Counted from the stretch's first letter, positions 42,948 through 52,909 are shown. The stretch: DNA of 64,000 bases from Silanimonas sp. (GCA_018334015.1 JAGXTI010000040.1:1-64000); one strand, 5' to 3'. Made by a program: numbers and translations. Notes: generated by a model from the sequence alone, not told the origin.

Positions 42948-44981
42948 TCAGACCGCGATCATGCGGGCCTTGAGCGCGTGGATGCGGTCGCGCATCTCGG
43001 CCGCCTGCTCGAACTCCAGGTCGCGGGCATGCTGGAACATCCGCGATTCGAGCTCGGCGATGCGCTTGGCCAAGGCATCCGGGTCGGCGTAGCCGGCCGG
43101 CTCCTCGGCCAGGGCCCCGGCAGGCGCGAGCGCCCTGCCCTTGCCGCGACCGCGGGCCTTCGGCGCGTCGACCTCGGCGCGCGCCCCTTCCATCACGTCG
43201 CGGATGGCCTTGCTGATGGTCGTCGGCACGATGCCGTGCTCGAGGTTGTGGGCCGCCTGCTTCTCGCGGCGGCGCGCGGTCTCGTCGATCGCCGCCTTCA
43301 TCGAGGGCGTGATCCTGTCGGCGTAGAGGATGGCCTTGCCGCGCAGGTTGCGGGCGGCGCGGCCGATGGTCTGGATCAGGCTGCGCGTGGCGCGCAAAAA
43401 GCCCTCCTTGTCGGCATCGAGGATGGCCACCAGCGAGACCTCGGGCATGTCGAGGCCCTCGCGCAGCAGGTTGATCCCCACCAGCACATCGAAGGCACCG
43501 AGTCGTAGGTCGCGAAGGATCTCGACCCGCTCCACCGTCTCGATGTCGGAGTGCAGGTAGCGCACCTTGATGCCGTGTTCACCGAGGTAATCGGTGAGGT
43601 TCTCGGCCATCTTCTTGGTCAGCGTGGTGATCAGCACGCGGTCGCCCCAGGAGACCCGCTCACGGATCTCCGAGAGCACGTCGTCGACCTGCGTCGCCAC
43701 CGGGCGCACCTCGACCTCGGGGTCGAGCAGACCGGTCGGTCGCACCACCAGCTCGACCACCTCGCCCTGCGATTTCTCCAGCTCGTAGCTGCCGGGCGTG
43801 GCCGACACGTAGATCGAACGCGGCGAGCGCCGCTCCCACTCCTCGAAACGCAGCGGCCGGTTGTCGAGCGCCGAGGGCAGGCGGAAACCGAAGTTGACCA
43901 GGGTCTCCTTGCGCGAACGGTCGCCCTTGTACATGCCGCCGATCTGCGGAATGGTCACGTGCGACTCATCCACCACCAGCAGCGCATCGGCCGGCAGGTA
44001 GTCGAACAGGCAGGGCGGCGGCTCGTCGGGCATGTGACCGGTGAGGTGCCGGCTGTAGTTCTCGATGCCTTTGCAGAAGCCGATCTCGGCCATCATCTCG
44101 ATGTCGAACTGCGTGCGCTGCTGCAGGCGCTGCGCCTCGACCAGCTTGTTCTGGGCGTAGAACCACTCCAGCCGCTCGCGCAACTCGGGCTTGATCGTCT
44201 CGATGGCATCGAGGATGGTCCGACGCGTGGTGACGTAGTGCGATTTCGGGTAGAGCGTGAAGCGCGGCAGGTCGCGCTGCACGGCACCGGTCAGCGGGTC
44301 GAACAGCGACAGACGCTCGACCTCGCCGTCGAACAGCTCGACGCGCAGGCACTCGTCCTCGACCTCGGCCGGGTGCACGTCGATGGTCTCGCCACGCACG
44401 CGGTAGGTGCCACGCCGCAGCTCCATGTCATTGCGGGTGTACTGCATCTCGGTGAGGCGGCGGATCAGCTCGCGCTGGTCGATGCGGTCGCCGCGCACCA
44501 GGTGCAGCACCATCTTGAAGTACTCGTTCGGGTCGCCAAGACCATAGATCGCCGACACCGAGGCCACGATCAACGAATCGCGCCTTGAGAGCAGGGCCTT
44601 GGTCGCCGACAGCCGCATCTGCTCGATGTGCTCGTTGATCGCGCTGTCCTTCTCGATGAAGGTGTCGGTCGAGGGCACGTAGGCCTCGGGCTGGTAGTAG
44701 TCGTAGTAGCTGACGAAGTACTCGACCGCGTTGTCCGGAAAGAAGGACTTGAACTCGCCGTAGAGCTGCGCCGCCAGGGTCTTGTTCGGCGCCAGCACCA
44801 GGGTCGGTTTCTGGATGCGCTCGACCACGTTGGCGATGGTGTAGGTCTTGCCCGAGCCGGTGACACCGAGCAGGGTCTGCGCGGCAAGGCCCGACTCGAA
44901 GCCGGCGACGAGGCGCTCGATCGCCGCCGGCTGGTCGCCGGCGGGGCGGTATTCGGACTTCAGGACGAAGCGTTCGGACAT
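42948..44981 (-). CDS. uvrB: UvrABC system protein B
   Basis: UvrB verifies DNA damage and loads UvrC in nucleotide excision repair. The 677-residue product is of normal length. It shows Walker [11 protein letters not shown] near residue 40, the DNA-gripping beta-hairpin region [20 protein letters not shown], helicase motif II VDESH, motif [11 protein letters not shown], and a C-terminal UVR motif ([20 protein letters not shown]). ATG 44981 gives the standard opening [17 protein letters not shown] 14-codon upstream extension is possible but atypical. Confidence 0.96.
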   Translation of the reverse strand: MSERFVLKSEYRPAGDQPAAIERLVAGFESGLAAQTLLGVTGSGKTYTIANVVERIQKPTLVLAPNKTLAAQLYGEFKSFFPDNAVEYFVSYYDYYQPEAYVPSTDTFIEKDSAINEHIEQMRLSATKALLSRRDSLIVASVSAIYGLGDPNEYFKMVLHLVRGDRIDQRELIRRLTEMQYTRNDMELRRGTYRVRGETIDVHPAEVEDECLRVELFDGEVERLSLFDPLTGAVQRDLPRFTLYPKSHYVTTRRTILDAIETIKPELRERLEWFYAQNKLVEAQRLQQRTQFDIEMMAEIGFCKGIENYSRHLTGHMPDEPPPCLFDYLPADALLVVDESHVTIPQIGGMYKGDRSRKETLVNFGFRLPSALDNRPLRFEEWERRSPRSIYVSATPGSYELEKSQGEVVELVVRPTGLLDPEVEVRPVATQVDDVLSEIRERVSWGDRVLITTLTKKMAENLTDYLGEHGIKVRYLHSDIETVERVEILRDLRLGAFDVLVGINLLREGLDMPEVSLVAILDADKEGFLRATRSLIQTIGRAARNLRGKAILYADRITPSMKAAIDETARRREKQAAHNLEHGIVPTTISKAIRDVMEGARAEVDAPKARGRGKGRALAPAGALAEEPAGYADPDALAKRIAELESRMFQHARDLEFEQAAEMRDRIHALKARMIAV

Positions 44982-45124
44982 GGCCGCGGGGTCGGGTTCA
45001 ACAGCCGAGTATAGGTCGTGCAAGCGCCCACACCGGATGACGGGATTTTCCTACGCCGGCACCGCGCTTTGCTGACGGCGGGGCTGGCCTGCGGCGGGGA
45101 AGCTGGAGGCCCACCCAGCGGAGC

Positions 45125-45682
45125 ATGGCCATGCGCAAGCCCAACCCAGGTTTCAGCTTGATCGAGTCGATGATCGTCGTCGGCATCCTGGCGATCATCA
45201 GTGCCATCGCCTTCCCCACGTTTTCCGCGCTCATCGAGGACGGCCGCGCCACCCGCGCCGCCAATCAGGTCCATGCCCTGCTGATGGGCGCACGCACGCA
45301 TGCGGTCACCCAGCAGGCACGGGTCACGCTCTGCCGCACCCTGGATGGCGGCTCCTGCGTGTTCAGCGGGGCCTGGTCGGGGCGCACCATCGTCTTCATC
45401 GACCAGCGCCCCAACGGCGTTCGCGATGCCGACGAGCCGATCATCGGCCACTTCTCGGGCCCGGATGTAAGGCCCTACCACGTCGTGTCGGTCGGGCACC
45501 GCCCGCACATCGGTTTCAATCCCGACGGTCGGATGGCCGGCACCAACCTGACCCTGCGCATCTGCGACCCGAAGCTCAACACCCGCCGCTTGGTGGTGGT
45601 GTCGGTCTCGGGGCGGGTGCGGGCCACCCGCGATGTGGCCGCCCACCCGCGTTGCGGCAACGACCCGCCTTCACCAACTTGA
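45125..45682 (+). CDS. GspH/FimT-like type IV pseudopilin
   Basis: The 185-residue product carries a type IV prepilin signal: a short basic leader, the peptidase site G-FSLIE (residues 9-14) with the conserved Glu5, and one hydrophobic helix (SMIVVGILAIISAIAFPTFS). The C-terminal part fits the GspH/FimT fold, with cysteine pairs that may form disulphides (LCRTLDGGSC, ICDPK...RCG). ATG 45131 is an alternative start. It stands alone on the plus strand, opposite the minor-pilin operon, and its stop codon lies inside the -35 of the tRNA-Asn promoter. Confidence 0.86.
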   Translation: MAMRKPNPGFSLIESMIVVGILAIISAIAFPTFSALIEDGRATRAANQVHALLMGARTHAVTQQARVTLCRTLDGGSCVFSGAWSGRTIVFIDQRPNGVRDADEPIIGHFSGPDVRPYHVVSVGHRPHIGFNPDGRMAGTNLTLRICDPKLNTRRLVVVSVSGRVRATRDVAAHPRCGNDPPSPT

Positions 45683-45707
45683 CAGCCCGGACCGGGATCC
45701 GCATCAT
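45679..45707 (+). promoter_or_regulatory. promoter of tRNA-Asn
   Basis: TTGACA (perfect -35, 45679-45684), a 17-bp spacer and CATCAT (45702-45707) lie 9 bp before the tRNA. The -35 overlaps the stop codon of the preceding pseudopilin gene. Confidence 0.7.
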
Positions 45708-45716
45708 TCGCGGCCT

Positions 45717-45793
45717 GCCCGAATAGCTCAGCCGGTTAGAGCACTTGACTGTTAATCAGGGGGTCCTTGGTTCGAGTCCAAGTTCGGGCGCCA
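45717..45793 (+). tRNA. tRNA-Asn(GTT)
   Basis: A 77-nt cloverleaf. The acceptor GCCCGAA pairs with TTCGGGC. The anticodon stem CTTGA/TCAGG (one mispaired or wobble end) encloses CTGTTAA, with anticodon GTT. The T-loop TTCGAGT is present and CCA is encoded. Confidence 0.95.
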
Positions 45794-45806
45794 CAAGCAA
45801 CAAAAC

Positions 45807-45831
45807 AACCCGTGCCCTGCACGGGTTTTTT
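45807..45831 (+). terminator. intrinsic terminator after tRNA-Asn
   Basis: A perfect 8-bp stem AACCCGTG/CACGGGTT with a 5-nt loop runs into six T residues. The reverse strand also has a T-rich flank (TTGTTTTGTTG), so it may also stop transcription of the pilE operon arriving from the other side. Confidence 0.88.
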
Positions 45832-45835
45832 GTGC

Positions 45836-46270
45836 CTACCAGCAGGCACCACCGCCCGGCGTGGCGCCGACGAAACGCTGACCCAGTTGATCCAGCACCA
45901 GAGTGCCGCAAGCGGTGTCGCGGGCAGCCTGCTGCCCGACCGCAACGGCCCGCACCCGGTAAGCCCGCTGCGTCAGCGAGCCCGATTCAATCTCGATCGT
46001 GTAGAAAGCCGCCAGATCGTTGCGGCACTGCACGCCACTCAGGTCGGCCCCGACATAGGTCATGCGGGTGGTGTGGAATCGCTCCAGCCGCTGTGCGGCC
46101 TCCAGCAGGCAGGCGGTGGCGGCCTTGCGCCGGGTTTCCACCACATTGCGCTGGTAGGAGGTCAGGGCGATCGCGGCGAGGATGCCCACGATCAGCACCG
46201 CAATCATCAGCTCGATCAGGGTGAAGCCGCGGCTTCGGTGGGTTCGCATCGGGCTCTGCTCCACGTTCAT
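45836..46270 (-). CDS. pilE: type IV pilus minor pilin PilE
   Basis: The 144-residue minor pilin has the prepilin site RG-FTLIE, a hydrophobic assembly helix (LMIAVLIVGILAAIALTSYQ) and a small globular domain with cysteines (CLLEAA, GVQCRND, DTACGT, GACW). In Pseudomonas the PilE minor pilin is part of the tip-priming complex with PilV, PilW, PilX and PilY1. It is the last gene of the operon here, overlapping pilY1 by ATGA. Confidence 0.88.
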   Translation of the reverse strand: MNVEQSPMRTHRSRGFTLIELMIAVLIVGILAAIALTSYQRNVVETRRKAATACLLEAAQRLERFHTTRMTYVGADLSGVQCRNDLAAFYTIEIESGSLTQRAYRVRAVAVGQQAARDTACGTLVLDQLGQRFVGATPGGGACW

Positions 46271-49200
46271 TCGTTGACGATCTCGCGCCAGGACACCCGG
46301 CGCGGCAGACCGGCGCCAGCGTCGGTCAGGAAGGTCTCACGCGAACGATCGTCCATCGAGACCTGCATGACCCGACCCAGAAAGGTCGGGCTGTTGGGCG
46401 CACTGGCAAAGCCGATGCCGCTGACCGGAACCCCGTTCAGGTTATCGCCGGCATTGATCGTCAGATCGCGGTTCACATCAAAGAAGTTGCCGGGGCGACG
46501 CCCGCCGGTGAAGGGATCGATGGCCATGATGAAACCGGTTCCGCCCGGCGCGCAGACGTCATCGGCGTTGGGAATCCGGCTGGTGCCCAGCAGGGTGAGG
46601 CCCTGGAACTGGTTGGATTCGACCATCCGCTCGCCCGCAGGCGTGCCGGAAGGGCCGACCAGATCAATGAACCAACCACGCCGGCCGACCATGGCACTAG
46701 GCGGCACCAGTTCGATGGCACGCGCCAAGCGACCGCCCACCACACCCTCGTCGATGATCCGCACACGATTGAGCTCGGCGCGACCGGCGATGGTGCCGCC
46801 GTCATCGCGAAGGCCGTACCAGGTCTGCACGGTCCTGTCGCCGAGGTCGTTTTCGTTCAGGTAACTGCCGGTGCCAAAGAACACCCACAGCGCGTTGTCG
46901 ATCGGGTTCTTGGCCACGCGCGGTGAGGCCGTGATCGGCTGTACCTCGTTGGAGGGGGATCGGGCGGTGAACAGGCGGGAAGCGACCGGCGAATGGGCAA
47001 GCCCGGTGAAGCGCCAGAGGTTGCCCTTGAAGTCGCCACCGTAGACCGCGTCGGCGATGAAATCGCCATTGGTGTCGGCCACGGCGACGCCGGTCAGGCC
47101 ATTGGCGGTGTCCGCGCCAGTGGTGACGACGGTGGCCCGTCCGGGGTTGGTTCCCATCACGTCGATCATGATGAGGTCGGCCCGACCGCTACCGTTGATG
47201 CCGTTGCCAAGGAACACCCGCCAATCGCCACTTGCCACTTGGCCGATGACCGGGCGGTTGAGGGCATTGCCCAGCTCGGGGATCTGGACCTCGGTGCGCT
47301 CCCAGAGGAACTGCACACTGTCGGGGTTGGTCACATCGAGTGCGAACACGCTGCGCCCGCCTCGGCCCATGGTGCCGACCAGAATGGTGCGCCAGGTGTT
47401 GCTGACGGTATCGAAGACCTCGGCCACCACCGGGTCACCATCGACCTGGTAACGGTGGGTGTAACCGGGATCGGCCAGCGTGCCGATCTGGTTGCGCAAC
47501 ACGCCATTGGGCATGAAGGCGAACTCCTCCACACCGGTGTTGGCATTGAACCCGTGCAGGAAGCCGCCGTTGGAACCCAGGTACACGATCGGCTTGCGGT
47601 TCACCCAGGTCGTGGCGAAAGCACTGTACGCGGCCGCGCCAGCAAAACTGGCCCCCTGGAACTGGCGAGGGTCGGGCCGGCCGACAAAAATCGGCTGGGA
47701 GTTGACAAAAGTGCCCAGCATCGACTGCCGGACCCGGAAGTTCGCACCATTGGGGGCTTCATTGCTGCGATCGCCACGCAGGTAATCCATGCGGGCCGCC
47801 GTGCCGAGTGCCGTCTGGTCGGCCGCCGCCAGCGCCGAGAAGCTGTCGAAGCGCCGGAAGCCGTTGCTGTTGACCCAGAGGTCGCGGGCATTCCAGACCG
47901 GCACCACGTTACCCGCACTCCACACCGGCGAATTCGACAGGGCCCCGGTGGCGGGGTTCACGCTGTAAGCGTCCAGTTCACCGCGCCAAGCACCGCTGAA
48001 AAAGCTGGCCTGGAAGACCCGGGCATTGGCTTCCAGCCTGGTGGTGTTGGTGGCGAAGGAAACGCCGGAACCTTCCACCGAAGCGACGATATTGTCGAAA
48101 GCGCGACTCAAGGCTTCCACCATGCGTGTCGCGTCACCGGCCGGGAAGAAGTTGTCCGGACGGCGATCGCCGGTGGAGAGGATTTCACCCGTGCTGTTCC
48201 ATTGCGAGACCGGGATGGCCGCGGTGTTGGTCAAGGGATCGAAACCCGGCGAGGGTCGGAAGCCGCCGTACTTGGCCGCCAGCCAGTACATGTTGTTGCG
48301 GCGGTTGGCGAGCACCCGGTTTTCCAGGACATCGACCCAGAAGGTTTGCGCCGTCTGCTTGCCCGGCAGATCAGGGCGCAGGTCCTGTGTGTTGGCGTGG
48401 TAGGCGAGTGCGGCGATGTAGGCCGAGTTGTTACGCCCGGAAAACGAAGCAACATCGGCTGCGGGCAGAACATTACCCTCCTGCCGCTCCATGTCGTTGA
48501 TCAGCCCCATGAAACGCACCACATCGACCGTGGTGTCGGCAGCCACCAAGGGCGGCTTGGCCGGCTCCTGGGTCGAGTTCGTGTTGCCGGGAAGGTTCTT
48601 GTCCTGCCAAGTGTTGGTATCGCCGATGCCGAGGAAGACGTTCGACTGGCAATGGAAGGCGATCGGATCCCGCCAGTTGGTCAGCACCGGAAAGCCGTCG
48701 GCAGCATCGAAGCGGTCGGCTGGCGTAGCACCCAGATTGTTTGAGAATTCAGGTACTGGCGGCTGGTTCTTGACGTAACGCAAGGCGGCATAGAACAGCT
48801 CACTCACCGGGTCCTGCGATTTCATCTGCCGGCGCGTGGCCACCTCGCCAAACAGATTGAGGTAGTTGATGACACCGCTGTGCTGGATGAGATCAGGGGC
48901 CGTCGTCAGGCCCAGAGCCGTGTTGGTGGCGGCAGCATCTGCCGGATTGGGATTGCGGTGCAGCACGCCGGTGACCGGATCCCACTCGACCTCGGGATTG
49001 GGCACCATGGCACCGGTGTTGTCGACAGCGAAGGGACCCACGAACTTGGAGTTGGCCCGCATCACACCGCCGTCTCGAGACATTCCCGAGATGTTGGTGT
49101 AGCCGAAGATCGAAAAGCGCAGGCGCGGCCGAGCAGCCGGACCCACCGAGCCACGCCCGGCATGCTCCTGAATAAGGCCCTCGGGTTTGTAACCCTGTGC

Positions 49201-49986
49201 GTACCGCACACAGTTGGGCTCAAGCAAGCCCGGCACGCACACCGCAACCCGCACACTGACCTCGAAAACTTGGCCGGAATCGGCATCGTCCTCATCAAGG
49301 GCATGAACAGCCGGGTCGAAGGGCACGACCGACCCCGAAGTCAGGGAACCGCTCGCCGTGAACCACATCCGATGACCGAGGCCATCGATGCGCATATTGA
49401 AAGTGTCCCACTCTTCAGCCGGAGTGACCGATTCAATCAGGGATTCGCCGCTCAGCGTCCGCCTTGGGAAGTTACCCGTGGCAACTCGATCCGCTCGCGC
49501 CTTCTGCAGCCAGGTCTCGGTTGGGGTGTCGCGCACGCGTTTGCCACCGGTCATGGCCAAACGAAAGGCATCGATGGTCTGGGTGGCCGCCCAGTTGAGG
49601 AAATGACCGCTCCACTCCCCCTCGCCTGTGCACAGCCGATTGGCGGTGAACCGTGTCGGGTAGAAGTGCCGCTCGGCCTCGATCGAACTGAAGTGGTAGC
49701 GGTAGCACTTGCCGGGATCGAAATAGCCGGTTGCTCTGAAACTGGCCGCCGTGCTGTAGGTTGTCTGGATGTTGGCGACACTGATGACCGTGGGAAACTC
49801 CACCGAGGGGGTGAGCACCAGATTGCCCGGCACGTTCGCCCCCAGGAACAAGGGCCGCTGGGCGACGTCCACGGCCGCCGATGCAGGCGAGGCCAGCAGG
49901 GTGAGCCCAAACGCCAGCAGGCCGACCAGCAAAGGGCTTTGCCGGGCCGGTGCGGCTTGGGTGCCGGGGGTGAATCGAGTGCCCAT
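46267..49986 (-). CDS. pilY1: PilY1-like pilus tip/adhesin protein
   Basis: PilY1 caps the minor-pilin complex and can act in adhesion and mechanosensing. The 1239-residue product has a signal peptide (LLVGLLAFGLTLLASPASA) and a long N-terminal region. In its C-terminal third it has the PilC-type beta-propeller, with KPIVYLGSNGGFLHGFNANT and ETVA-like blades. A calcium site DTNGDFIAD is present in GVAVADTNGDFIADAVYGGD. I do not see the N-terminal von Willebrand A motif DxSxS found in the Pseudomonas protein. It lies between pilX and pilE. Confidence 0.9.
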   Translation of the reverse strand: MGTRFTPGTQAAPARQSPLLVGLLAFGLTLLASPASAAVDVAQRPLFLGANVPGNLVLTPSVEFPTVISVANIQTTYSTAASFRATGYFDPGKCYRYHFSSIEAERHFYPTRFTANRLCTGEGEWSGHFLNWAATQTIDAFRLAMTGGKRVRDTPTETWLQKARADRVATGNFPRRTLSGESLIESVTPAEEWDTFNMRIDGLGHRMWFTASGSLTSGSVVPFDPAVHALDEDDADSGQVFEVSVRVAVCVPGLLEPNCVRYAQGYKPEGLIQEHAGRGSVGPAARPRLRFSIFGYTNISGMSRDGGVMRANSKFVGPFAVDNTGAMVPNPEVEWDPVTGVLHRNPNPADAAATNTALGLTTAPDLIQHSGVINYLNLFGEVATRRQMKSQDPVSELFYAALRYVKNQPPVPEFSNNLGATPADRFDAADGFPVLTNWRDPIAFHCQSNVFLGIGDTNTWQDKNLPGNTNSTQEPAKPPLVAADTTVDVVRFMGLINDMERQEGNVLPAADVASFSGRNNSAYIAALAYHANTQDLRPDLPGKQTAQTFWVDVLENRVLANRRNNMYWLAAKYGGFRPSPGFDPLTNTAAIPVSQWNSTGEILSTGDRRPDNFFPAGDATRMVEALSRAFDNIVASVEGSGVSFATNTTRLEANARVFQASFFSGAWRGELDAYSVNPATGALSNSPVWSAGNVVPVWNARDLWVNSNGFRRFDSFSALAAADQTALGTAARMDYLRGDRSNEAPNGANFRVRQSMLGTFVNSQPIFVGRPDPRQFQGASFAGAAAYSAFATTWVNRKPIVYLGSNGGFLHGFNANTGVEEFAFMPNGVLRNQIGTLADPGYTHRYQVDGDPVVAEVFDTVSNTWRTILVGTMGRGGRSVFALDVTNPDSVQFLWERTEVQIPELGNALNRPVIGQVASGDWRVFLGNGINGSGRADLIMIDVMGTNPGRATVVTTGADTANGLTGVAVADTNGDFIADAVYGGDFKGNLWRFTGLAHSPVASRLFTARSPSNEVQPITASPRVAKNPIDNALWVFFGTGSYLNENDLGDRTVQTWYGLRDDGGTIAGRAELNRVRIIDEGVVGGRLARAIELVPPSAMVGRRGWFIDLVGPSGTPAGERMVESNQFQGLTLLGTSRIPNADDVCAPGGTGFIMAIDPFTGGRRPGNFFDVNRDLTINAGDNLNGVPVSGIGFASAPNSPTFLGRVMQVSMDDRSRETFLTDAGAGLPRRVSWREIVNE

Positions 49987-50007
49987 GGAAAGCTCCAGAG
50001 GGCCGCT

Positions 50008-50631
50008 TCAGATGCGGCTGATGACGAAGGTTGATTGCAAGGTGACCACGGCGCGGCCTTCCCCAAGCACGGGGGCGGAACGGGGGTCGGCGCTGCGGGC
50101 GTAGACGCGGTAGTTGAAAAGTGTCATGTCGCCAGCCCCCGCCTCGCCCAGCTCCGCCGAGAGGCGTTCGGTGGCCATGCTGCTCATCCCGGTGAACTCG
50201 ATGCAGAACTGTGCCGTACCCGCCGCATCGACCGCGGCGGCCAGAGGTGCAGCCGTCCGCCAGAGTGCGGTGCCGAAAGCACAACCGCCGGTGGACACCG
50301 ACGAGCCAGCCGGCAAAGCGAGGTAGGGGTTGCTCTCACACACCACACCGGTGGCCGTGCAATCGAAAGCGGTGCCCAGCAGGTTGCGTGCCTGGGCGTC
50401 GCTGACGATGTTGACGGCCTGAGCGTTGACGAAAGCCTCGCCCTCACGCAGAGCCGCCTCGGCCGCCTGGAAGGCCAGGCTGCGGTCGAAAAGCGCGCCG
50501 GTCATGCGCTCCTCGAGCAGGGTGGCGCGCAGGCTGGCCAAACCCAGCAGGGTCATCACCAGCAGAAGCAACAGCACGATGACGAGAGCGGCACCGCGTT
50601 GTTGCCGGGGGGCTTGCGTTGATGGGCTCAT
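50008..50631 (-). CDS. pilX: type IV pilus minor pilin PilX
   Basis: The 207-residue product starts with the PilX-type prepilin segment QRGAALVIVLLLLLVMTLLG, in which the +5 Glu of ordinary pilins is replaced, as is normal for the PilX/GspK class. It continues with the family signature SLRATLLEERMTGALFDRSL and AFQAAEAALREGE. PilX sits at the pilus tip with PilY1 and helps initiate assembly. It overlaps pilW by ATGA. A longer upstream frame is antisense noise. Confidence 0.9.
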   Translation of the reverse strand: MSPSTQAPRQQRGAALVIVLLLLLVMTLLGLASLRATLLEERMTGALFDRSLAFQAAEAALREGEAFVNAQAVNIVSDAQARNLLGTAFDCTATGVVCESNPYLALPAGSSVSTGGCAFGTALWRTAAPLAAAVDAAGTAQFCIEFTGMSSMATERLSAELGEAGAGDMTLFNYRVYARSADPRSAPVLGEGRAVVTLQSTFVISRI

Positions 50632-51803
50632 GGCAGTCGGCTCCGGATGGCGACGACACTGGTGAAGCGGCGCTCCAAGGCCGTGCCGTCCTCGCTGACG
50701 CGACGGCCTTCGGTGCCTACCCCGCCTTGTCCGCTGTCGACCACGACACCAAGGCGCACGGCGGTGACATCGGCCCAATCGGTGACCGCAGCGGCGTCGA
50801 CGAAATCGGTGCCGCCATCCACAGCAAAGGCCAACTCCAGATCACGCACGCCCTCGATCATCTCCTCGCGCAATGGCTGCGGGTTGTTGCCGGCCGTCAG
50901 TGTCTCGCGGAACAGCGAGCGTCCGCCCCGGGCATTGACGCCGATGTACCAGCGCACCGGCACGTAGCGGGCGACCCGTACCCTGGGCTGGGCACGCGCC
51001 GCCGCTCCCCAGAACGGCGCCGGTTCCCAGAGCAGCCGGTTGCGGTTGCCGGGCGTGAGGCCGGTGTAGGCCAGAGTGAGCTGCGGTCCGTTCACCGCCA
51101 CCTGGGCCAAGGCCGCCCAAGGCACAAAATCGATCTGGTCCTGGGCCTCGACCGCCGGCACGCCACTGCCCACCGGAGGCAGGGCATTGGCGCAGACCAG
51201 CACCAGGCTGCCGGTGACCAAGCCGTGCCCGCCCACCCCCGTGGCCGGTGCATTGAGGTCGATGCGGGCCGGCTGGGTCGCTGGATTGGCCGGCGCCACG
51301 AATTGGCCATCAAACTCCCGGTGGCCGGCATAACGCACCTCGATGGCGGCAGTCCCGGCCACCCGGTTCGCGGTGGCCGTGCCGAACGGCGTGCCGGCAG
51401 AAGCTTGTCCCGGTGCAAAGGCGCGCAAGCCACCCCGGGCCTCGGCGGTGGGCAGGGCCATGGTCCAGGTTGACCACCAGGTGGTGTTGGCATTGAGCAG
51501 GGCATTGGACACCGCGTAATCGGCTGCCGTGTTGCGCGAGCCGGAATCGCCAACCCCGGCCTCGCGGCCGCAGCTGAACCCCCCGGTCTGGCGCACGTCG
51601 CGGGCCACCAGTTCGAAGGCGACCCGGGCGCTTTCCTGCATCCGTCCGAGGCTGTCGGTGGATTCGCGGATGCGGCTGTTCATCATGAAAACCGCCGTGG
51701 CCGCGGCAGCCACCAGCACGCCCAGCAGCAGACCGATCAGGAGTTCGATCAGGGTGAAGCCCGCGGCGTGGCGGCGACCGCCCTTGGGGTAGTGCAGGTT
51801 CAT
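50628..51803 (-). CDS. pilW: type IV pilus minor pilin PilW
   Basis: The 391-residue product has the prepilin site AG-FTLIE, an assembly helix (LLIGLLLGVLVAAAATAVFM), and the PilW-type continuation RESTDSLGRMQESARVAFEL with RDVRQTGGFSCGR. Its large globular part is typical of PilW, the biggest minor pilin. It overlaps pilX and pilV by 4 nt each, so the operon is tightly coupled. Confidence 0.9.
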   Translation of the reverse strand: MNLHYPKGGRRHAAGFTLIELLIGLLLGVLVAAAATAVFMMNSRIRESTDSLGRMQESARVAFELVARDVRQTGGFSCGREAGVGDSGSRNTAADYAVSNALLNANTTWWSTWTMALPTAEARGGLRAFAPGQASAGTPFGTATANRVAGTAAIEVRYAGHREFDGQFVAPANPATQPARIDLNAPATGVGGHGLVTGSLVLVCANALPPVGSGVPAVEAQDQIDFVPWAALAQVAVNGPQLTLAYTGLTPGNRNRLLWEPAPFWGAAARAQPRVRVARYVPVRWYIGVNARGGRSLFRETLTAGNNPQPLREEMIEGVRDLELAFAVDGGTDFVDAAAVTDWADVTAVRLGVVVDSGQGGVGTEGRRVSEDGTALERRFTSVVAIRSRLP

Positions 51804-52252
51804 AGACGGGACACCGTCTGGATGACTTGGACGGCTTCGCCACCGGTACCGCGACTGTCGTCCCATTCGATTTCGATCTCGCAGCGGTCGTTCAAACAGG
51901 CGATGCGGGCGCAGGCGGCCTCGCCGAGCGAGGCCTGCAGGTTGGCGATCCAGGCATCGCGCTCCACATCGGCCCGGCCGGTACCGCCCAGTGGCGAACA
52001 GGTGCGCGGCATGTTGTATTGCCCGGCGCGGGCGGCGATGGAATTGGCGCGCATCATGTCGAGGATGGCGTAGGACTCCATGACCGCCTGGCTGCGCTCC
52101 AGCGCGCTCTGGCTGTTGCGCAGGGCAGCCGCCTGCATCGCACCGAGGCCCAGCATGCCGATGGCAAGGATGAGTGCGGCGATCAAGACCTCGATCAGCG
52201 AGGCGCCGGCCTGCCGGGATGGATGCGGTGTCGGCTGCTGAGGCATGGCCAT
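51800..52252 (-). CDS. pilV: type IV pilus minor pilin PilV
   Basis: The 150-residue product has a basic leader, the prepilin site AG-ASLIE and the PilV-type helix VLIAALILAIGMLGLGAMQA followed by RNSQSALERSQAVMESYAI. A second ATG at 52246 is an equally possible start. The preceding open frame lies within fimT and is not coding. The start falls 4 nt after the fimT stop. Confidence 0.88.
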   Translation of the reverse strand: MAMPQQPTPHPSRQAGASLIEVLIAALILAIGMLGLGAMQAAALRNSQSALERSQAVMESYAILDMMRANSIAARAGQYNMPRTCSPLGGTGRADVERDAWIANLQASLGEAACARIACLNDRCEIEIEWDDSRGTGGEAVQVIQTVSRL

Positions 52253-52256
52253 GGGA

Positions 52257-52847
52257 TCAGGTGTCGGCAGGCTGGGTGCAGGTGCCACCGCCGGAGCGGC
52301 GCACCAGACTGGCGCGGCTGCCGGAAGCCAGCACCAGGTCACGGACGTTTTCCTCAGGGCGGCTGACCGGTCGGCAGACGGCGATCCGGGCGGCCAGCAG
52401 GGCGCCAGTGACCGGTTCGCGGGCAAAACCATCAGGGCTGAAGCGCAGGCGGTTCTCGGTGGCGATCGCCGGACTGGGCAACAGGCGGGTGCCGGTGCTC
52501 GGCACGCCGGTGGTGATCACCGCCTCGCCCACGGATACCAGGTCGTCGCGGTTGTTGTCCTGGAAGCTGAGCCAACCGAGGCTCCAGTCGCTGCCGCAGC
52601 TCGAACCGTCGCTGCTCGGGCAGACCACCACGCGCTGGTTGCGGCGGACGGCCTCGATGCGAGCCTGCTGGACCACGGCGAGCAACTCGTTGCCGGTGGC
52701 AACCAGGTGGTTGCCGTTGACCATGGCCGTGTAGTTCGGCGCGGCGATCGCCAGCACCACGCCGAGGATCACCACGACGATGACGATCTCGAGGAAAGAG
52801 AAGCCTCGCTGCAAAACGCCTGGGGATCGGGGCGGCGGAAAGGACAT
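52257..52847 (-). CDS. fimT: GspH/FimT-type minor pseudopilin
   Basis: The 196-residue product has the prepilin site RG-FSFLE (note Phe-Leu where Leu-Ile is usual), the assembly helix IVIVVVILGVVLAIAAPNYT and a FimT/GspH C-terminal domain with the cysteine pair CPSSDGSSCGSDW. It is the first gene of fimT-pilV-pilW-pilX-pilY1-pilE. Its promoter must lie in the 62-bp gap shared with the divergent AlgZ-like remnant. Confidence 0.9.
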   Translation of the reverse strand: MSFPPPRSPGVLQRGFSFLEIVIVVVILGVVLAIAAPNYTAMVNGNHLVATGNELLAVVQQARIEAVRRNQRVVVCPSSDGSSCGSDWSLGWLSFQDNNRDDLVSVGEAVITTGVPSTGTRLLPSPAIATENRLRFSPDGFAREPVTGALLAARIAVCRPVSRPEENVRDLVLASGSRASLVRRSGGGTCTQPADT

Positions 52848-52909
52848 CGGTTTCAGCTTGGGCCAGAATGAAGCTCGACATTACGGCCCGAAGGCTGCGA
52901 GGTCCATCG

